A stretch of 48,237 bases of DNA from an uncultured Pseudomonadota bacterium (GCA_937889395.1 CALAOW010000056.1:1-48237); one strand, 5' to 3'. Counted from the stretch's first letter, positions 26,698-45,545 are shown. Notes: generated by a model from the letters alone, not told the origin. A program made the numbers and translations.

Positions 26698-26988
26698 TTA
26701 CAGACCTTCGAAGAATTCGATCTTGTCGCCTTCCTTGAGGGTTACGTAGGCCTTCTTCCAGTCCATCTGGCGGCCCTTGATTGCGCCCTTTTTCCGTTCC
26801 TTGCCCATGAAGTTCGAAGTGCGGACCTTGAGGACGGTGACCTTGAACAGTTGCTCGACGGCCTCGCGGATCTTGTCCTTGCTCGCCCCGGGGCGCACGC
26901 GGAACAGCACCTGGCCGGCCTTTTCGCTGGCCATGGTGCCCTTCTCGGTGATGATGGGCGCGAGAATCAGGCTCTCGGGGCTGCTCAT
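26698..26988 (-). CDS. rplW: Ribosomal protein L23
   Basis: 96 residues. LILAPIITEKGTMASEKAGQVLFRV and VEQLFKVTVLKVRTSNFMGKERKKG with the KKAYVTLKEGDKIEF end are L23. It is the docking site for trigger factor and SRP at the tunnel exit. 4-bp overlap with rplD. Confidence 0.97.
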   Translation of the reverse strand: MSSPESLILAPIITEKGTMASEKAGQVLFRVRPGASKDKIREAVEQLFKVTVLKVRTSNFMGKERKKGAIKGRQMDWKKAYVTLKEGDKIEFFEGL

Positions 26989-27644
26989 TTCGCTTCTCCG
27001 GCAAATCGGGCTTCGATCGCCTTGGCGGTCCGACTGGTCATCACGAGTTCCCGGTAATTGAGCACGTCGTAAACGTTAAGCCCTTCCAGCGCGAGCACCT
27101 TGTGCGCGGCGAGGTTGCGCGCGGCGAGAAGAAACTTGCCGTCGCCCTCGCCCAGCAGTATCAGCGCGTGCTCGAGGCCGAGCTTGTCGAGCGCGGCCTT
27201 GGCGGCTTTGGTTTTCGGCTCCGGCAGATCGAGCGACTCGACGACAAACAGTTTGCCGTTGCGGGCGCGATCGGAAATCGCGAGGCAGAGCGCGGCGCGC
27301 CACGCCTTCTTCGGCATCTTGTATGAATAGTCGCGCGGCTGCGGGCCGAAGATGGTTCCGCCGTGACGCCATATCGGCGATCGGGTCGATCCTGCGCGCG
27401 CGCGTCCGGTTCCCTTCTGCCGCCACGGCTTGCGGCCACCGCCGGAGATGAGTCCCTTGGTCTTGGTGGACGCCGTTCCGGAGCGCCGATTGGCAAGCTG
27501 CATCCGGACCGCCTCGTGGAGCAGCGACAGATCGCCGTCGCGGCCGAAAACTGCGCCGGCGACTTCGAGCTCGCCGACTTTTTCATGGGCGGCCGAGTAC
27601 AGCGGCAGCTTGACCGGCGATAGATTTTCTTTCCGCTCAGGCAT
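26985..27644 (-). CDS. rplD: Ribosomal protein L4
   Basis: 219 residues. The tunnel-loop region GGGRKPWRQKGTGRARAGSTRSPIWRHGGTIFGP (about 68-101) is complete. The C-terminal Rossmann-like part has LNVYDVLNYRELVMT. In enterobacteria L4 represses the S10 operon; no such leader is identified here. 8-bp overlap with rplC. Confidence 0.98.
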   Translation of the reverse strand: MPERKENLSPVKLPLYSAAHEKVGELEVAGAVFGRDGDLSLLHEAVRMQLANRRSGTASTKTKGLISGGGRKPWRQKGTGRARAGSTRSPIWRHGGTIFGPQPRDYSYKMPKKAWRAALCLAISDRARNGKLFVVESLDLPEPKTKAAKAALDKLGLEHALILLGEGDGKFLLAARNLAAHKVLALEGLNVYDVLNYRELVMTSRTAKAIEARFAGEAK

Positions 27645-28308
27645 TGGCCGTCACCTTGGCGTTCGAGCGGCGGCGCGGGCGGGCCGCGTGATGGACGACG
27701 AGCAAAGCGCCGTCGGGTCCCGGCACCGCGCCCGACACGACGACTGCGTTGTCGTCGGGAAGTATCTCGATCACTTCGAGATTCAGGATCGAGGCGGTCT
27801 CATTGCCCATCTGCCCCGCCATCCTCATCCCTTTGCGCACGCGCCCGGGATACGAGCGGTTGCCGATCGATCCGCCGTGGCGGAAATACTCGTGGGTGCC
27901 GTGGGAGCCGGGGAAGCCGGAGAAATGGTGGCGCTTGATGACGCCGGCGTAGCCGTGGCCCTTCGAGACGCCGGTTACGTCCACCTGATCGCCGACCTTG
28001 AACACGTCGGCAGCCGCAATCGGCTGTCCGAGCTTCAACTCGCCCTCGCCGCGGCGTTCGAACTCGCCCGATCTGATTCCGGCCCCGATGTTGGCCTTGG
28101 CGAAATGTCCGCGCTCGCCGCCGGTCACGCGGCTGAGCTTTTTTTTGCCGAAGGTGACCTGCACGGCTTCGTAGCCGTCAGTCGCCGCGGTCTTCAACTG
28201 GGAGACGGTGCATGGACCCAGCGTCAACACGGTGGCGGCGCGCACGCGGCCGGCGGCGTCGGTCATCTGGGTCATTCCGATTTTTTTTCCAATCAATCCG
28301 GTCAGCAT
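27637..28308 (-). CDS. rplC: Ribosomal protein L3
   Basis: 223 residues. MLTGLIGKKIGMTQMTDAAGRV, GVSKGHGYAGVIKRHHFSGFPGSHGTHEYFRHGGSIGNRSYPGRVRKGMRMAGQMGN and VHHA are family blocks. It is one of the two proteins that start 50S assembly. 5 bp after rpsJ. The Gln modified by PrmB in other bacteria falls in the RHGGSIG-type loop but is not tested. Confidence 0.97.
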   Translation of the reverse strand: MLTGLIGKKIGMTQMTDAAGRVRAATVLTLGPCTVSQLKTAATDGYEAVQVTFGKKKLSRVTGGERGHFAKANIGAGIRSGEFERRGEGELKLGQPIAAADVFKVGDQVDVTGVSKGHGYAGVIKRHHFSGFPGSHGTHEYFRHGGSIGNRSYPGRVRKGMRMAGQMGNETASILNLEVIEILPDDNAVVVSGAVPGPDGALLVVHHAARPRRRSNAKVTANA

Positions 28309-28313
28309 CGGCC

Positions 28314-28622
28314 CTACTCGAGCTTGATTTCGACGTCCACGCCCGCGGCCAGGTCGAGCTTGCCCAGCGCGTCGATGGTCTGCTGGGTCGGCTCGAGGAC
28401 GTCGAGCAGACGTTTATGAGTACGAATTTCAAAATGCTCGCGCGACTTCTTGTCCACGTGCGGCGAGCGGTTGACGGTGAAGCGCTCTATGCGGGTCGGC
28501 AGCGGAATCGGGCCAGCCACGCGGCCGCCGGTGCGCCGGATGGTGTCCACGATTTCGCGAACCGACTGATCGAGCAGGCGGTAGTCGTACGCCTTGAGGC
28601 GTATGCGTATCTTGTCGTTCAT
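28314..28622 (-). CDS. rpsJ: Ribosomal protein S10
   Basis: 102 residues. [70 protein letters not shown] is textbook S10/NusE. It opens the S10 section; 75 bp separate it from tuf upstream, with no terminator seen in the gap. Confidence 0.98.
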   Translation of the reverse strand: MNDKIRIRLKAYDYRLLDQSVREIVDTIRRTGGRVAGPIPLPTRIERFTVNRSPHVDKKSREHFEIRTHKRLLDVLEPTQQTIDALGKLDLAAGVDVEIKLE

Positions 28623-28697
28623 CCAGGTATACCGCGCCCGATTCGTTAAGCGCTCCGCTCCATCTCCGCTCGATTGCGCACCCTTGTTCGGTGTCCG

Positions 28698-29897
<1,200 letters not shown>

Positions 29898-29935
29898 TTA
29901 AGTAACCTCCGATTGAGACCCTTGCTCGCAAGTCC

Positions 29936-32008
29936 CTATGATGCGCGCTTGAGCGCCGTCAATTCTTCAAAAATATTTCGCGGCACGGGTTCGTACGCGC
30001 CGAACTGCATGGTGTAAGTTGCGCGGCCCTGGGTCATCGAGCGCAGCCGCGTGGCGTAACCGAACATGGTGGCGAGCGGGACGCGGGCCTCGATGACCTG
30101 CGCGCCGGCGCGATTTTCCATGTCGAGAATCTTGCCGCGCCGCCCGCTGAGATCGCCGATCACTTCGCCCATAAACTCCTGCGGGGTGACGGCCTCGACA
30201 TCCATAACGGGCTCGAGCAAAATCGGCTCGGCCTTTTCGCAAGCTTCCTTGAACGCCATCGAGCCCGCGATTTTGAACGCGAGTTCCGACGAGTCCACAT
30301 CGTGTTCCTTCCCGTCGATCACGATAGCCTTGATATCGACCATCGGATAGCCGGCGACGACGCCATTTTCCATCGCCTCTTTCACGCCGTCTTCGATCGC
30401 CGGAATGAAGTTGCGCGAGATCGATCCGCCCTTGGTGCCGTCCTCGAACTCGAAGCCGCCGCCCTTGGCGAGCGGCTCGATTCGCAGCTCGACCACGGCG
30501 AATTGTCCGTGACCGCCGCTCTGGCGAACCAGCTTGCCCTCGGCTTCAGCCGCGCGCTTGATCGTTTCGCGGTACGCGACCTGCGGCTTGCCGACATTGG
30601 CGTCAACTTTGAACTCGCGGAGCATCCGATCGACGATGATCTCGAGATGCAACTCGCCCATCCCCGAAATCAGGGTCTGCGAAGTTTCCTTGTTGACGCT
30701 GACGCGGAACGACGGGTCTTCCTTGGCGAGCTTCTGGAGCGCCTCGCCGAGCTTCTCCTGGTCGGCCTTGGTCTTGGGCTCGATCGCGATCTGGATGACC
30801 GGCTCGGGAAACTCGATCGACTCGAGCACTATCGGCGCGGCCGGATCGCATAGCGTGTCGCCGGTGGTCGTATCGCGAAGCCCGACCGCACAAATGTCGC
30901 CGGCGTAAACCTCGGTGATATCCTCGCGCTTGTTCGCGTGCATCTTGAGCATCCGGCCGATTCGTTCGCGCTTGCCGCGCGTCGAATTGAGCAGCGACGA
31001 GCCGCTTTCCAGCTTGCCCGAATAAACCCGGATGAAGGTGAGCGTCCCCATGTGCTGATCGTTCATTATCTTAAACGCGAGCGCGGAGAACGGCGCGTCG
31101 TCACGCGGCCATCGCTCTTCGATCTTGTCGCCGACCTTGCCGACGACGGGCGGCAGGTCCAGCGGCGACGGCAGGTAGTCGACGACCGCGTCGAGCATCG
31201 GCTGCACGCCCTTGTTGCGGAACGCGGAGCCGAGAATCACCGGCGTAATCGCCATCTTGAGCGTGGCGGCGCGAATCGCGGCGCGAATCGCGGCCGGCTC
31301 GGGCACCTTGCCCTCGAGATAAAGTTCCATGATGTGCTCGTCGTGATCGGCGAGCGACTCGATCATCTTGTCGCGATATCCCGCGGCCTGCTCTTTCAAA
31401 TCGGCGGGGATCTCGGTGACGCGATACTCCGCGCCGAGCCGATCCTCGTCCCAAATCAGCGCCTTCTGATCGATGAGATCGATCAGACCGGTGAACTTTT
31501 CCTCGGCGCCGATCGGCAGATGCAACAGCAGCGGCGTGGCCTTGAGCTTGTCGCGCATCTCCTGCACGACGCGCTCGAACTCCGCGCCGACGCGGTCCAT
31601 CTTGTTGATAAATGCAACCCGCGGCACGCGGTACTTATCGGCCTGGCGCCAGACGGTTTCCGACTGCGGCTCGACGCCGCCGACCGCGCAGAACACCGCG
31701 ACCGCGCCGTCGAGCACGCGCAGCGAGCGCTCGACCTCGATTGTGAAATCGACGTGTCCCGGCGTGTCGATAATATTGATGCGGTTGTCGCGCCAGAAAC
31801 AGGTGGTCGCCGCCGAGGTGATCGTGATGCCGCGCTCCTGCTCCTGCACCATCCAGTCCATCGTCGCGGTGCCTTCGTGGACCTCGCCGATCTTGTAGTT
31901 GATGCCGGTATAGAAGAGCACACGCTCGGTGGTGGTGGTCTTGCCGGCATCGATGTGCGCCATGATGCCGATATTGCGCACCCGTTCTATTGGTGTCTGA
32001 CGAGCCAT
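29936..32008 (-). CDS. fusA: Elongation factor G
   Basis: 690 residues, five-domain EF-G. G motifs: AHIDAGKT (17-24), DTPGHVDF and NKMD. Domain IV has [38 protein letters not shown]; domain V has [27 protein letters not shown]. It drives translocation and, with RRF, ribosome recycling. 17 bp from rpsG. Confidence 0.98.
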   Translation of the reverse strand: MARQTPIERVRNIGIMAHIDAGKTTTTERVLFYTGINYKIGEVHEGTATMDWMVQEQERGITITSAATTCFWRDNRINIIDTPGHVDFTIEVERSLRVLDGAVAVFCAVGGVEPQSETVWRQADKYRVPRVAFINKMDRVGAEFERVVQEMRDKLKATPLLLHLPIGAEEKFTGLIDLIDQKALIWDEDRLGAEYRVTEIPADLKEQAAGYRDKMIESLADHDEHIMELYLEGKVPEPAAIRAAIRAATLKMAITPVILGSAFRNKGVQPMLDAVVDYLPSPLDLPPVVGKVGDKIEERWPRDDAPFSALAFKIMNDQHMGTLTFIRVYSGKLESGSSLLNSTRGKRERIGRMLKMHANKREDITEVYAGDICAVGLRDTTTGDTLCDPAAPIVLESIEFPEPVIQIAIEPKTKADQEKLGEALQKLAKEDPSFRVSVNKETSQTLISGMGELHLEIIVDRMLREFKVDANVGKPQVAYRETIKRAAEAEGKLVRQSGGHGQFAVVELRIEPLAKGGGFEFEDGTKGGSISRNFIPAIEDGVKEAMENGVVAGYPMVDIKAIVIDGKEHDVDSSELAFKIAGSMAFKEACEKAEPILLEPVMDVEAVTPQEFMGEVIGDLSGRRGKILDMENRAGAQVIEARVPLATMFGYATRLRSMTQGRATYTMQFGAYEPVPRNIFEELTALKRAS

Positions 32009-32025
32009 CTAAAAAAACTCGGTGA

Positions 32026-32496
32026 TTACCAGCGGTAGTGGGCGAACGCCTTGTTGGCGTCGGCCATTCGATGTGTGTCTTCGCGCTTCTTGACCCCGCC
32101 GCCGCGATTGGCGGCCGCGTCGAGGATTTCGGCGGCCAGCCGCTCTTCCATCGACTTCTCGCCGCGCGCGCGCGCCGCCGCAACCAGCCATCGCATCGCC
32201 AGCGAATTACGCCGCACCGGGCGCACCTCGCTCGGCACCTGGTAGTTGGCGCCGCCGACCCGGCGCGAGCGAACCTCGACCGCCGGACGAACATTGTCGA
32301 GCGCGCGTTTGAAGACGACCAGGCCGTCTTCCTTCGAGCGTTCCGCGACGAGATCGAGCGCGTGATAGAAGATCTGCTCGGCGAGCGACTTCTTGCCGCG
32401 TTCCATCACGACGTTCATGAACTTCGCGACGGTGCGGTCGTGATACTTGGGGTCCGCTGGAATTTCGCGGACGCGAATTTGTCCTTTGCGAGACAT
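32026..32496 (-). CDS. rpsG: Ribosomal protein S7
   Basis: 156 residues. [64 protein letters not shown] and [20 protein letters not shown] are diagnostic. It nucleates 30S head assembly and lines the E site. 6 bp from rpsL. Confidence 0.98.
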   Translation of the reverse strand: MSRKGQIRVREIPADPKYHDRTVAKFMNVVMERGKKSLAEQIFYHALDLVAERSKEDGLVVFKRALDNVRPAVEVRSRRVGGANYQVPSEVRPVRRNSLAMRWLVAAARARGEKSMEERLAAEILDAAANRGGGVKKREDTHRMADANKAFAHYRW

Positions 32497-32502
32497 ATAA
32501 CT

Positions 32503-32874
32503 CTACTTGGGTTTCTTCGACCCGTACTTGGAACGGCTCTTGCGCCGCTCCTGCACGCCGATCGAGTCGAGGGTGCCGCGAATCACGTGATAGCGAACGC
32601 CCGGCAGATCGCGCACGCGACCGCCGCGAACCAGCACCACGGAATGCTCCTGCAGGTTGTGTCCAACGCCCGGGATATAGGTATTCACCTCGATCCCGTT
32701 GGAGAGCCGCACGCGCGCGACTTTGCGCAGCGCGGAGTTGGGCTTCTTGGGCGTAGTCGTCTTCACCTGCGTGCACACGCCGCGTTTCTGAGGCGAGCCT
32801 TCGAGCGCGCGCGCCTTAACCTTGAAGCGCTTTTTCACGCGCGCCTGTCGGATCAACTGGTTTATCGTCGGCAC
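32503..32874 (-). CDS. rpsL: Ribosomal protein S12, Arg at position 88
   Basis: 123 residues, starting from GTG 32874 with GGAA upstream. [19 protein letters not shown] (Lys43, Lys44 kept) and [26 protein letters not shown] are S12. S12 controls decoding fidelity. Position 88, Lys in E. coli and most bacteria, is Arg here; the codon is CGC. Lys88Arg is a known streptomycin-resistance substitution in several species. Asp89, the methylthiolated residue elsewhere, is kept. Confidence 0.98.
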   Translation of the reverse strand: MPTINQLIRQARVKKRFKVKARALEGSPQKRGVCTQVKTTTPKKPNSALRKVARVRLSNGIEVNTYIPGVGHNLQEHSVVLVRGGRVRDLPGVRYHVIRGTLDSIGVQERRKSRSKYGSKKPK

Positions 32875-32900
32875 GTTATAATTTCCATTTCTTCCATTTT

Positions 32901-32933
32901 GACCAGCGTACCCATTCGACCAGCGTATCCACT
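32901..32933. repeat. Two 16-bp near-identical tandem units upstream of rpsL
   Basis: GACCAGCGTACCCATT (32901-32916) and GACCAGCGTATCCACT (32918-32933) are spaced 17 bp apart and differ at two positions. They lie in the leader 27-59 bp before the rpsL start, between the rpoC terminator and the gene. Confidence 0.5.
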
Positions 32934-33018
32934 GGACGTTCGCCGACTCTTGAGACCGCTCGGCGCTCGCATCGCGCCAGCCCGGTACGCCGGATTGCCT
33001 CTAGTGGGACGCGGTGTT

Positions 33019-33055
33019 CAAACAAACCCCCCAAGGACACTTATGCCCTTGGGGG
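33019..33055 (-). terminator. Intrinsic terminator after rpoC
   Basis: A perfect 9-bp stem CCCCCAAGG / CCTTGGGGG (33028-33036 with 33047-33055) and a 10-nt loop. Read on the minus strand it is followed by GTTTGTTTG. It lies 34 bp beyond the rpoC stop and before the str genes. The T-run is interrupted, so termination may be partial. Confidence 0.75.
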
Positions 33056-33089
33056 AAACATCATTATGTACGGGACCAGACCCGCCGTG

Positions 33090-37361
<4,272 letters not shown>

Positions 37362-37382
37362 CTCTTTAATAACTCCCTGGCC

Positions 37383-41492
<4,110 letters not shown>

Positions 41493-41552
41493 CAGCTACC
41501 TCACCGTGCGTGCGCCACAGACTTCGGCGCGCCGTGAAGCAATAGAGGACGC

Positions 41553-41577
41553 GGGCGCAGGGGTTTCCCCGGTGCCC
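41553..41577 (-). promoter_or_regulatory. Leader hairpin in the rplL-rpoB gap
   Basis: The minus-strand transcript folds GGGCACCGGGG / CCCCTGCGCCC with an AAA loop: two 4-bp GC blocks separated by a C-G pair and two mismatches. There is no T-run. The rplL-rpoB gap is a known place of attenuation or RNase cleavage in enterobacteria, so a similar role is possible. The gap also holds a weak AAGG-TCTTAG-CCTT stem followed by TTTG right after rplL. Confidence 0.4.
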
Positions 41578-41682
41578 ACGGCTTCATCGATAAAGACCGT
41601 TTGAAATCCGCGCGCGCATAAAAGTCCCGCGCCTCGTGAACTTCCCGACCCTTTGTTGTGCGTCAAAAAGGCTAAGACCTTC

Positions 41683-42072
41683 CTACTTCAGCTCCACGCT
41701 GCCGCCGGCCGCTTCGAGCTTCTTCTTGATCTCTTCGGCCTCGGCTTTGTTGACGCCTTCTTTGACCGCCTTCGGCGCTCCATCGACCAGGTCCTTGGCC
41801 TCCTTGAGGCCCAGACCGGTCAATTCGCGCACGACCTTGATCACCTGGATCTTCTTGTCGCCCGAGCCCGTCAGCACGACGTTGAACTCTTCCTTCTCGG
41901 GCGCCGCCGCGGCCGCACCGCCGGCTGCCGGAGCGGCAGCCATCGCGACCGGAGCCGCGGCAGATACGCCGAGCTCGGTCTCGAGTTCCTTAACCAGCGC
42001 CGCTGCATCGATCAGGCTCAGGTTCTTCAGATAATCCTTCACCTGATCGCGGCTGAGTTGTGCTTCTGCCAT
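41683..42072 (-). CDS. rplL: Ribosomal protein L7/L12
   Basis: 129 residues. N-terminal dimerisation domain (about 1-33), flexible Ala/Pro-rich hinge (about 34-57) and the C-terminal domain [63 protein letters not shown]. It forms the stalk that recruits GTPase factors. It lies 103 bp after rplJ. Confidence 0.98.
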   Translation of the reverse strand: MAEAQLSRDQVKDYLKNLSLIDAAALVKELETELGVSAAAPVAMAAAPAAGGAAAAAPEKEEFNVVLTGSGDKKIQVIKVVRELTGLGLKEAKDLVDGAPKAVKEGVNKAEAEEIKKKLEAAGGSVELK

Positions 42073-42175
42073 GTTACCTTCTCTCCTTGTTCACGCATCC
42101 GGGGAGATGTGGGAGTGCTTTTTCAGCGAAACCTCTACCGGGCGTTGTTCATGAATCAAAATCAGCAGTCTCTAA

Positions 42176-42763
42176 TCATCCCTCAGATGCGGGCGCCGCT
42201 GCTTCAGGCGCAGGTTCCGATGAAGCTGCGGCCGGAGGCGGCGCGCCGGCGCCGTTCTTTTTCCCAATCGCGTCGATCACGCGCGCCAGGTACGAACCCG
42301 GCTCGTTGAGCAGGCGGACCAACTGAGTCGCCGGCGCATTCAACAGGCCGAGCAACTGGCCGAAAATCACCGCGCGCGACGGCAAGGCCGCCAGCGCCTG
42401 GACCTGCGCGGGCGTGAGCGGCTTGCCGTCGAGCACCGCACCGCGAAGCTTGAGCTTGTCGCCCAGCGGCCCGAACGCCGCGAAGGTCTTGGCCAGTACG
42501 ACCGGATCCTCGTAACTGAGGATGAGCCCGACCTGTCCGCCGAGGTTGCTGTCGAGCGCCTCGTACGCGGTACCCTTGATAGCGCGGCGGACAAGGGTGT
42601 TCTTGGCCACGCGCATCTCGCCGCGCACGGCGCGCAAGCGCTTGCGCATCTCGGTCGATTCCGCCGCCGTCATCCCGCGGTATTCGGACACGAGGGCAAT
42701 ACTGGCGCGGCCAAAACTCTGGTTAAGATCTTCGACCAGCGCAGTTTTCTCTGATTTGTTCAT
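42176..42763 (-). CDS. rplJ: Ribosomal protein L10
   Basis: 195 residues. EKTALVEDLNQSFGRASIALVSEYRGMTAAE and RVAKNTLVRRAIKGT are the rRNA-binding domain; the helix that carries L7/L12 is LLNAPATQLVRLLNEPGSYLARVIDAIGKK. An Ala/Pro/Glu-rich tail of about 25 residues follows. Only 35 bp separate it from rplA, too little for an enterobacterial-type L10 leader. Confidence 0.97.
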   Translation of the reverse strand: MNKSEKTALVEDLNQSFGRASIALVSEYRGMTAAESTEMRKRLRAVRGEMRVAKNTLVRRAIKGTAYEALDSNLGGQVGLILSYEDPVVLAKTFAAFGPLGDKLKLRGAVLDGKPLTPAQVQALAALPSRAVIFGQLLGLLNAPATQLVRLLNEPGSYLARVIDAIGKKNGAGAPPPAAASSEPAPEAAAPASEG

Positions 42764-42798
42764 CTAATTATACCGACCCAGCTCCAACGAACGAAAAC

Positions 42799-43512
42799 TT
42801 ATGCGGCGGCCGCGAGCGCCTTGGGCGCCGCCTGCGCCGTATCGACGCGGACTCCCGGGCCCATCGTCGAGGAAATCGCGACGCTGCGAACGTAATTTCC
42901 CTTGGCGCTGGCAGGCTTGGAGCGAACGATCGCGCCGAGGATCGCGCGCACGTTGTCGAGCAGCTTCGACTCGCCGAAACTCAGCTTGCCCACCCGCGCG
43001 TGCACGACGCCGGCCTTGTCCACGCGGTAGTCCACCTTGCCGGCCTTAATCTCGGCGACCGCCTTGGCGACATCGAACGTGACGGTGCCGACCTTGGGAT
43101 TGGGCATCAGGCCGCGCGGTCCAAGGATTTTGCCGATTCGTCCGACCTGGCCCATCATGTCGGGCGTGGCGATGACGCGGTCGAAGTCGAGCCAGTTCTC
43201 TTCCTGGATCTTCTTTATGATCTCGTCGCCGCCGACGAAGTCGGCACCCGCCTCGCGCGCCTCGCGCTCTTTCTCGCCCTTGGCGACCACCAGCACGCGC
43301 GCAACCGCACCGGTTCCATGCGGAAGCACGATAGTGCCGCGCACGTTCTGGTCGGCCTGGCGCGGATCGACGCCGAGCCGCACTGCAATCTCGACCGTCT
43401 CGTCGAACTTGGCGACCTTGTTATCGACGACCAGCTTGACCGCTTCTTCGAGCGTGTAGCGCTTTTCGCGATCGATCTTCTTGGCCGCTTCCTTGTATTT
43501 CTTGCCTGCCAT
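42799..43512 (-). CDS. rplA: Ribosomal protein L1
   Basis: 237 residues. [62 protein letters not shown] and the C-terminal MGPGVRVDT are L1. It forms the E-site stalk. 11 bp from rplK. Confidence 0.98.
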   Translation of the reverse strand: MAGKKYKEAAKKIDREKRYTLEEAVKLVVDNKVAKFDETVEIAVRLGVDPRQADQNVRGTIVLPHGTGAVARVLVVAKGEKEREAREAGADFVGGDEIIKKIQEENWLDFDRVIATPDMMGQVGRIGKILGPRGLMPNPKVGTVTFDVAKAVAEIKAGKVDYRVDKAGVVHARVGKLSFGESKLLDNVRAILGAIVRSKPASAKGNYVRSVAISSTMGPGVRVDTAQAAPKALAAAA

Positions 43513-43523
43513 CTTTTTTAGCC

Positions 43524-43949
43524 TTAATCCGTGACGTCGATGCCCATGCTGCGCGCGGTGCCCGAAACGGTATTGACGGCGGCAGCCAGGTCGGCCGCGG
43601 TCAGGTCCTTGAGCTTGGTCTTGGCGATTTCCTCGACCTGCGCGCGCGTGACCTTGCCGACCTTGTTCTTGTTGGGCATCGGCGAGCCCTTTTCGATTCC
43701 CGCCGCGCGCAGCAGCAGAATAGACGCGGGCGGGCTCTTGGTGATGAAGGTGAACGAGCGGTCGGCGTAGACGGTGACTATCACCGGGATGACCAGGCCC
43801 TGCATGTTCTGGGTCTGGGCGTTGAAGGCCTTGCAGAACTCCATGATATTGACGCCGCGCTGTCCGAGCGCGGGGCCCACCGGCGGCGAGGGATTCGCCG
43901 CGCCGGCTGGAATCTGCAGCTTGATCGATCCGACTACTTTCTTAGCCAC
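43524..43949 (-). CDS. rplK: Ribosomal protein L11
   Basis: 141 residues. [35 protein letters not shown] and [14 protein letters not shown] are diagnostic; the Pro residues targeted by thiostrepton-type drugs in the N-terminal domain are in place. The C-terminal domain binds the GTPase-associated 23S rRNA region. 89 bp after nusG. Confidence 0.98.
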   Translation of the reverse strand: MAKKVVGSIKLQIPAGAANPSPPVGPALGQRGVNIMEFCKAFNAQTQNMQGLVIPVIVTVYADRSFTFITKSPPASILLLRAAGIEKGSPMPNKNKVGKVTRAQVEEIAKTKLKDLTAADLAAAVNTVSGTARSMGIDVTD

Positions 43950-44038
43950 TTTAAAATCGTTCCTGGTTGCTCAGTCGCGAACGCCGCTTGCACGCGCGAG
44001 CCGCGCGCATCCGGCGAATCGAGTGTTTTATGGTCGTT

Positions 44039-44602
44039 TCAGGCCTTCTCTACCTGCACAAAGTCCAGTTCGACCGGAGTTGCGCGGCCGAAGATCGAGA
44101 TCAGAACGCGCACCTTGCCCTTTTCCGGCTTGACTTCCTCGACGGTGCCGTTGAAGTCCTGGAAAGGGCCGTCAACGACTTTGATCGCCTCGCCCACCTC
44201 GAACAGCACCTTGGGCTTGGGCCGCAGCGCCCCCTCTTCCATCTGCTGCTGGATCTCTTCGACTTCGGAAATCGGAACTTCGGGCGGATTGGTGGAATGC
44301 CCGACGAAGCCGGTAATTTTCGGGGTGTTCTTGATGACGTGCCAGGTCTCGTCGTCGAGCACCATCTGCACGAAGATGTATCCGGGGAAAAACTTACGGC
44401 TGGAAACCTTGCGCGCGCCGCCCTTGCCGAGTTCCTGCACGCGCTCGATCGGCACCAGCACCTTGCCGATTTTGTCTTCCTTGTGAAGCGAGCGCACCCG
44501 CTCCTCGAGCGCGGCCTTGGCCTTGTGCTCGTAGCCCGAATAGGTATGGACGACATACCATTTCATCGCGGGCTTGGCGGTCTCGGTAATCGGTTCAGTC
44601 AT
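44039..44602 (-). CDS. nusG: Transcription elongation factor NusG
   Basis: 187 residues. NGN domain: KWYVVHTYSGYEHKAKAALEERV with RKFFPGYIFVQMVLDDETWHVIKNTPKITGFVG. KOW domain: FEVGEAIKVVDGPFQDFNGTVEEVKPEKGKVRVLISIFGRATPVELDFVQVEKA. It binds RNA polymerase clamp and links it to Rho or ribosomal S10, encoded downstream. 54 bp after secE. Confidence 0.98.
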   Translation of the reverse strand: MTEPITETAKPAMKWYVVHTYSGYEHKAKAALEERVRSLHKEDKIGKVLVPIERVQELGKGGARKVSSRKFFPGYIFVQMVLDDETWHVIKNTPKITGFVGHSTNPPEVPISEVEEIQQQMEEGALRPKPKVLFEVGEAIKVVDGPFQDFNGTVEEVKPEKGKVRVLISIFGRATPVELDFVQVEKA

Positions 44603-44656
44603 TTGAATGAGCAGTCTTCATTGGAATCAGCAGTTCCGCGTCCCGTCGTTGGTCCC

Positions 44657-44860
44657 CTAGCGGAGCAGCATCTGCACGCCGCGAACCGCGAAAAAGTCGA
44701 TCACTCCGAGCCACAAAGCCATCACAAACGTCAGACCGACAACCACAATCGTGGCCTGCATGGTTGCCTTGGGCGAGGGGTAATGAACCTTGGCAAGCTC
44801 CGTCCATGCTTCGGTGACGAAACTTACGCCCTGATTGAAGTAACTTTTTAAACTATCCAT
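44657..44860 (-). CDS. secE: Preprotein translocase subunit SecE
   Basis: 67 residues, the short single-span form. The amphipathic helix VTEAWTELAKVHYPSPKATMQ is followed by one membrane segment (TIVVVGLTFVMALWLGVIDFF). It clamps SecY. The placement between tRNA-Trp and nusG is the conserved one. Confidence 0.96.
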   Translation of the reverse strand: MDSLKSYFNQGVSFVTEAWTELAKVHYPSPKATMQATIVVVGLTFVMALWLGVIDFFAVRGVQMLLR

Positions 44861-44914
44861 ATTTCGTGCCTAAATCAAGAACCGCGCATTAATTCGGTTG
44901 ACCGCTGTCATTTT

Positions 44915-44991
44915 TGGCGGGCCAGCCAGGGGTCGAACCTGGAACCCTCGGATTTGGAGTCCGATGCTCTGCCAATTGGAGCTACTGACCC
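44915..44991 (-). tRNA. tRNA-Trp (CCA)
   Basis: A full cloverleaf of 77 nt including the encoded CCA end. Acceptor GGGTCAG pairs with CTGGCCC (one G-U), D stem GCTC/GAGC, anticodon loop CTCCAAA with anticodon CCA, T arm CCAGG-TTCGACC-CCTGG. Discriminator G73, as for Trp. It lies between rpmG and secE. Confidence 0.97.
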
Positions 44992-44999
44992 TTCTTTCG

Positions 45000-45088
45000 A
45001 TGTACTGTCGAGCGTCGAGGCTCAGTCGACCCCGAACCCATTTTTTTCAATGTACCAGCGAACGTAAGCTCACTCGAACCTGGACCCG
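45000..45088. repeat. Diverged direct repeat between rpmG and tRNA-Trp
   Basis: Copy 1 at 45000-45040 and copy 2 at 45050-45088 share ATGTAC, CGA-CGT, GCTCA-TCGA and ACCC in the same order with one 1-2 bp gap. They fill nearly the whole gap. On the minus strand copy 2 contains TCCAGGTTCGA, identical to part of the T arm of the adjacent tRNA-Trp. Confidence 0.45.
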
Positions 45089-45244
45089 TCAAGAAATTTT
45101 GCCTTCCTTGTGCACGGTGTGCGCGCGGCACTTCGGACAGAATTTCTTGATTGAAAATTTGTCGGTCTGCGTCTTCTTGTTCTTGGTCGTGGTGTAGTTG
45201 CGCGATTTGCAACCGTCGCACGAAAGCGAAATCAAATCTCTCAT
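45089..45244 (-). CDS. rpmG: Ribosomal protein L33 (zinc form)
   Basis: 51 residues: begins MRDLISLSCDGCKSRNYTTT, ends KKFCPKCRAHTVHKEGKIS. Cys9, Cys12, Cys36 and Cys39 form the C+ zinc site. It is co-directional with and between tRNA-Thr(GGT) and tRNA-Trp, its usual place in deltaproteobacteria and relatives, but the tuf gene often found just before it is missing. Confidence 0.96.
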   Translation of the reverse strand: MRDLISLSCDGCKSRNYTTTKNKKTQTDKFSIKKFCPKCRAHTVHKEGKIS

Positions 45245-45314
45245 TATAAATCGCCTCTAAAAAGTAATCCGCCTCGAAAAACTTTTCCGCCGCCCGAGCG
45301 GCGCAAATTTGGAA

Positions 45315-45387
<73 letters not shown>

Positions 45388-45469
45388 ATCCGTGCAATGC
45401 TCAATCTCAACAATCGATAAAAAACACTCGCAACAAAACTCGCGCCTCGATTCGATTCACTGAAAAGTC

Positions 45470-45545
45470 TGGAGCGGGAAACGGGACTCGAACCCGCGAC
45501 CCCGAGCTTGGAAGGCTCGCGCTCTACCAACTGAGCTATTCCCGC
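45470..45545 (-). tRNA. tRNA-Gly (TCC)
   Basis: A 76-nt cloverleaf with encoded CCA. Acceptor GCGGGAA/TTCCCGC, anticodon arm CGAGC-CTTCCAA-GCTCG with anticodon TCC, T arm GCGGG-TTCGAGT-CCCGT. Discriminator T73. Confidence 0.97.

Noticed and set aside
41653-42309. Plus-strand frames over rplL and rplJ
   Set aside because: Antisense to highly conserved stalk proteins.
42764-42798. L10 leader (autoregulatory RNA) upstream of rplJ
   Set aside because: Only 35 bp separate rplA and rplJ, too short for the known leader.
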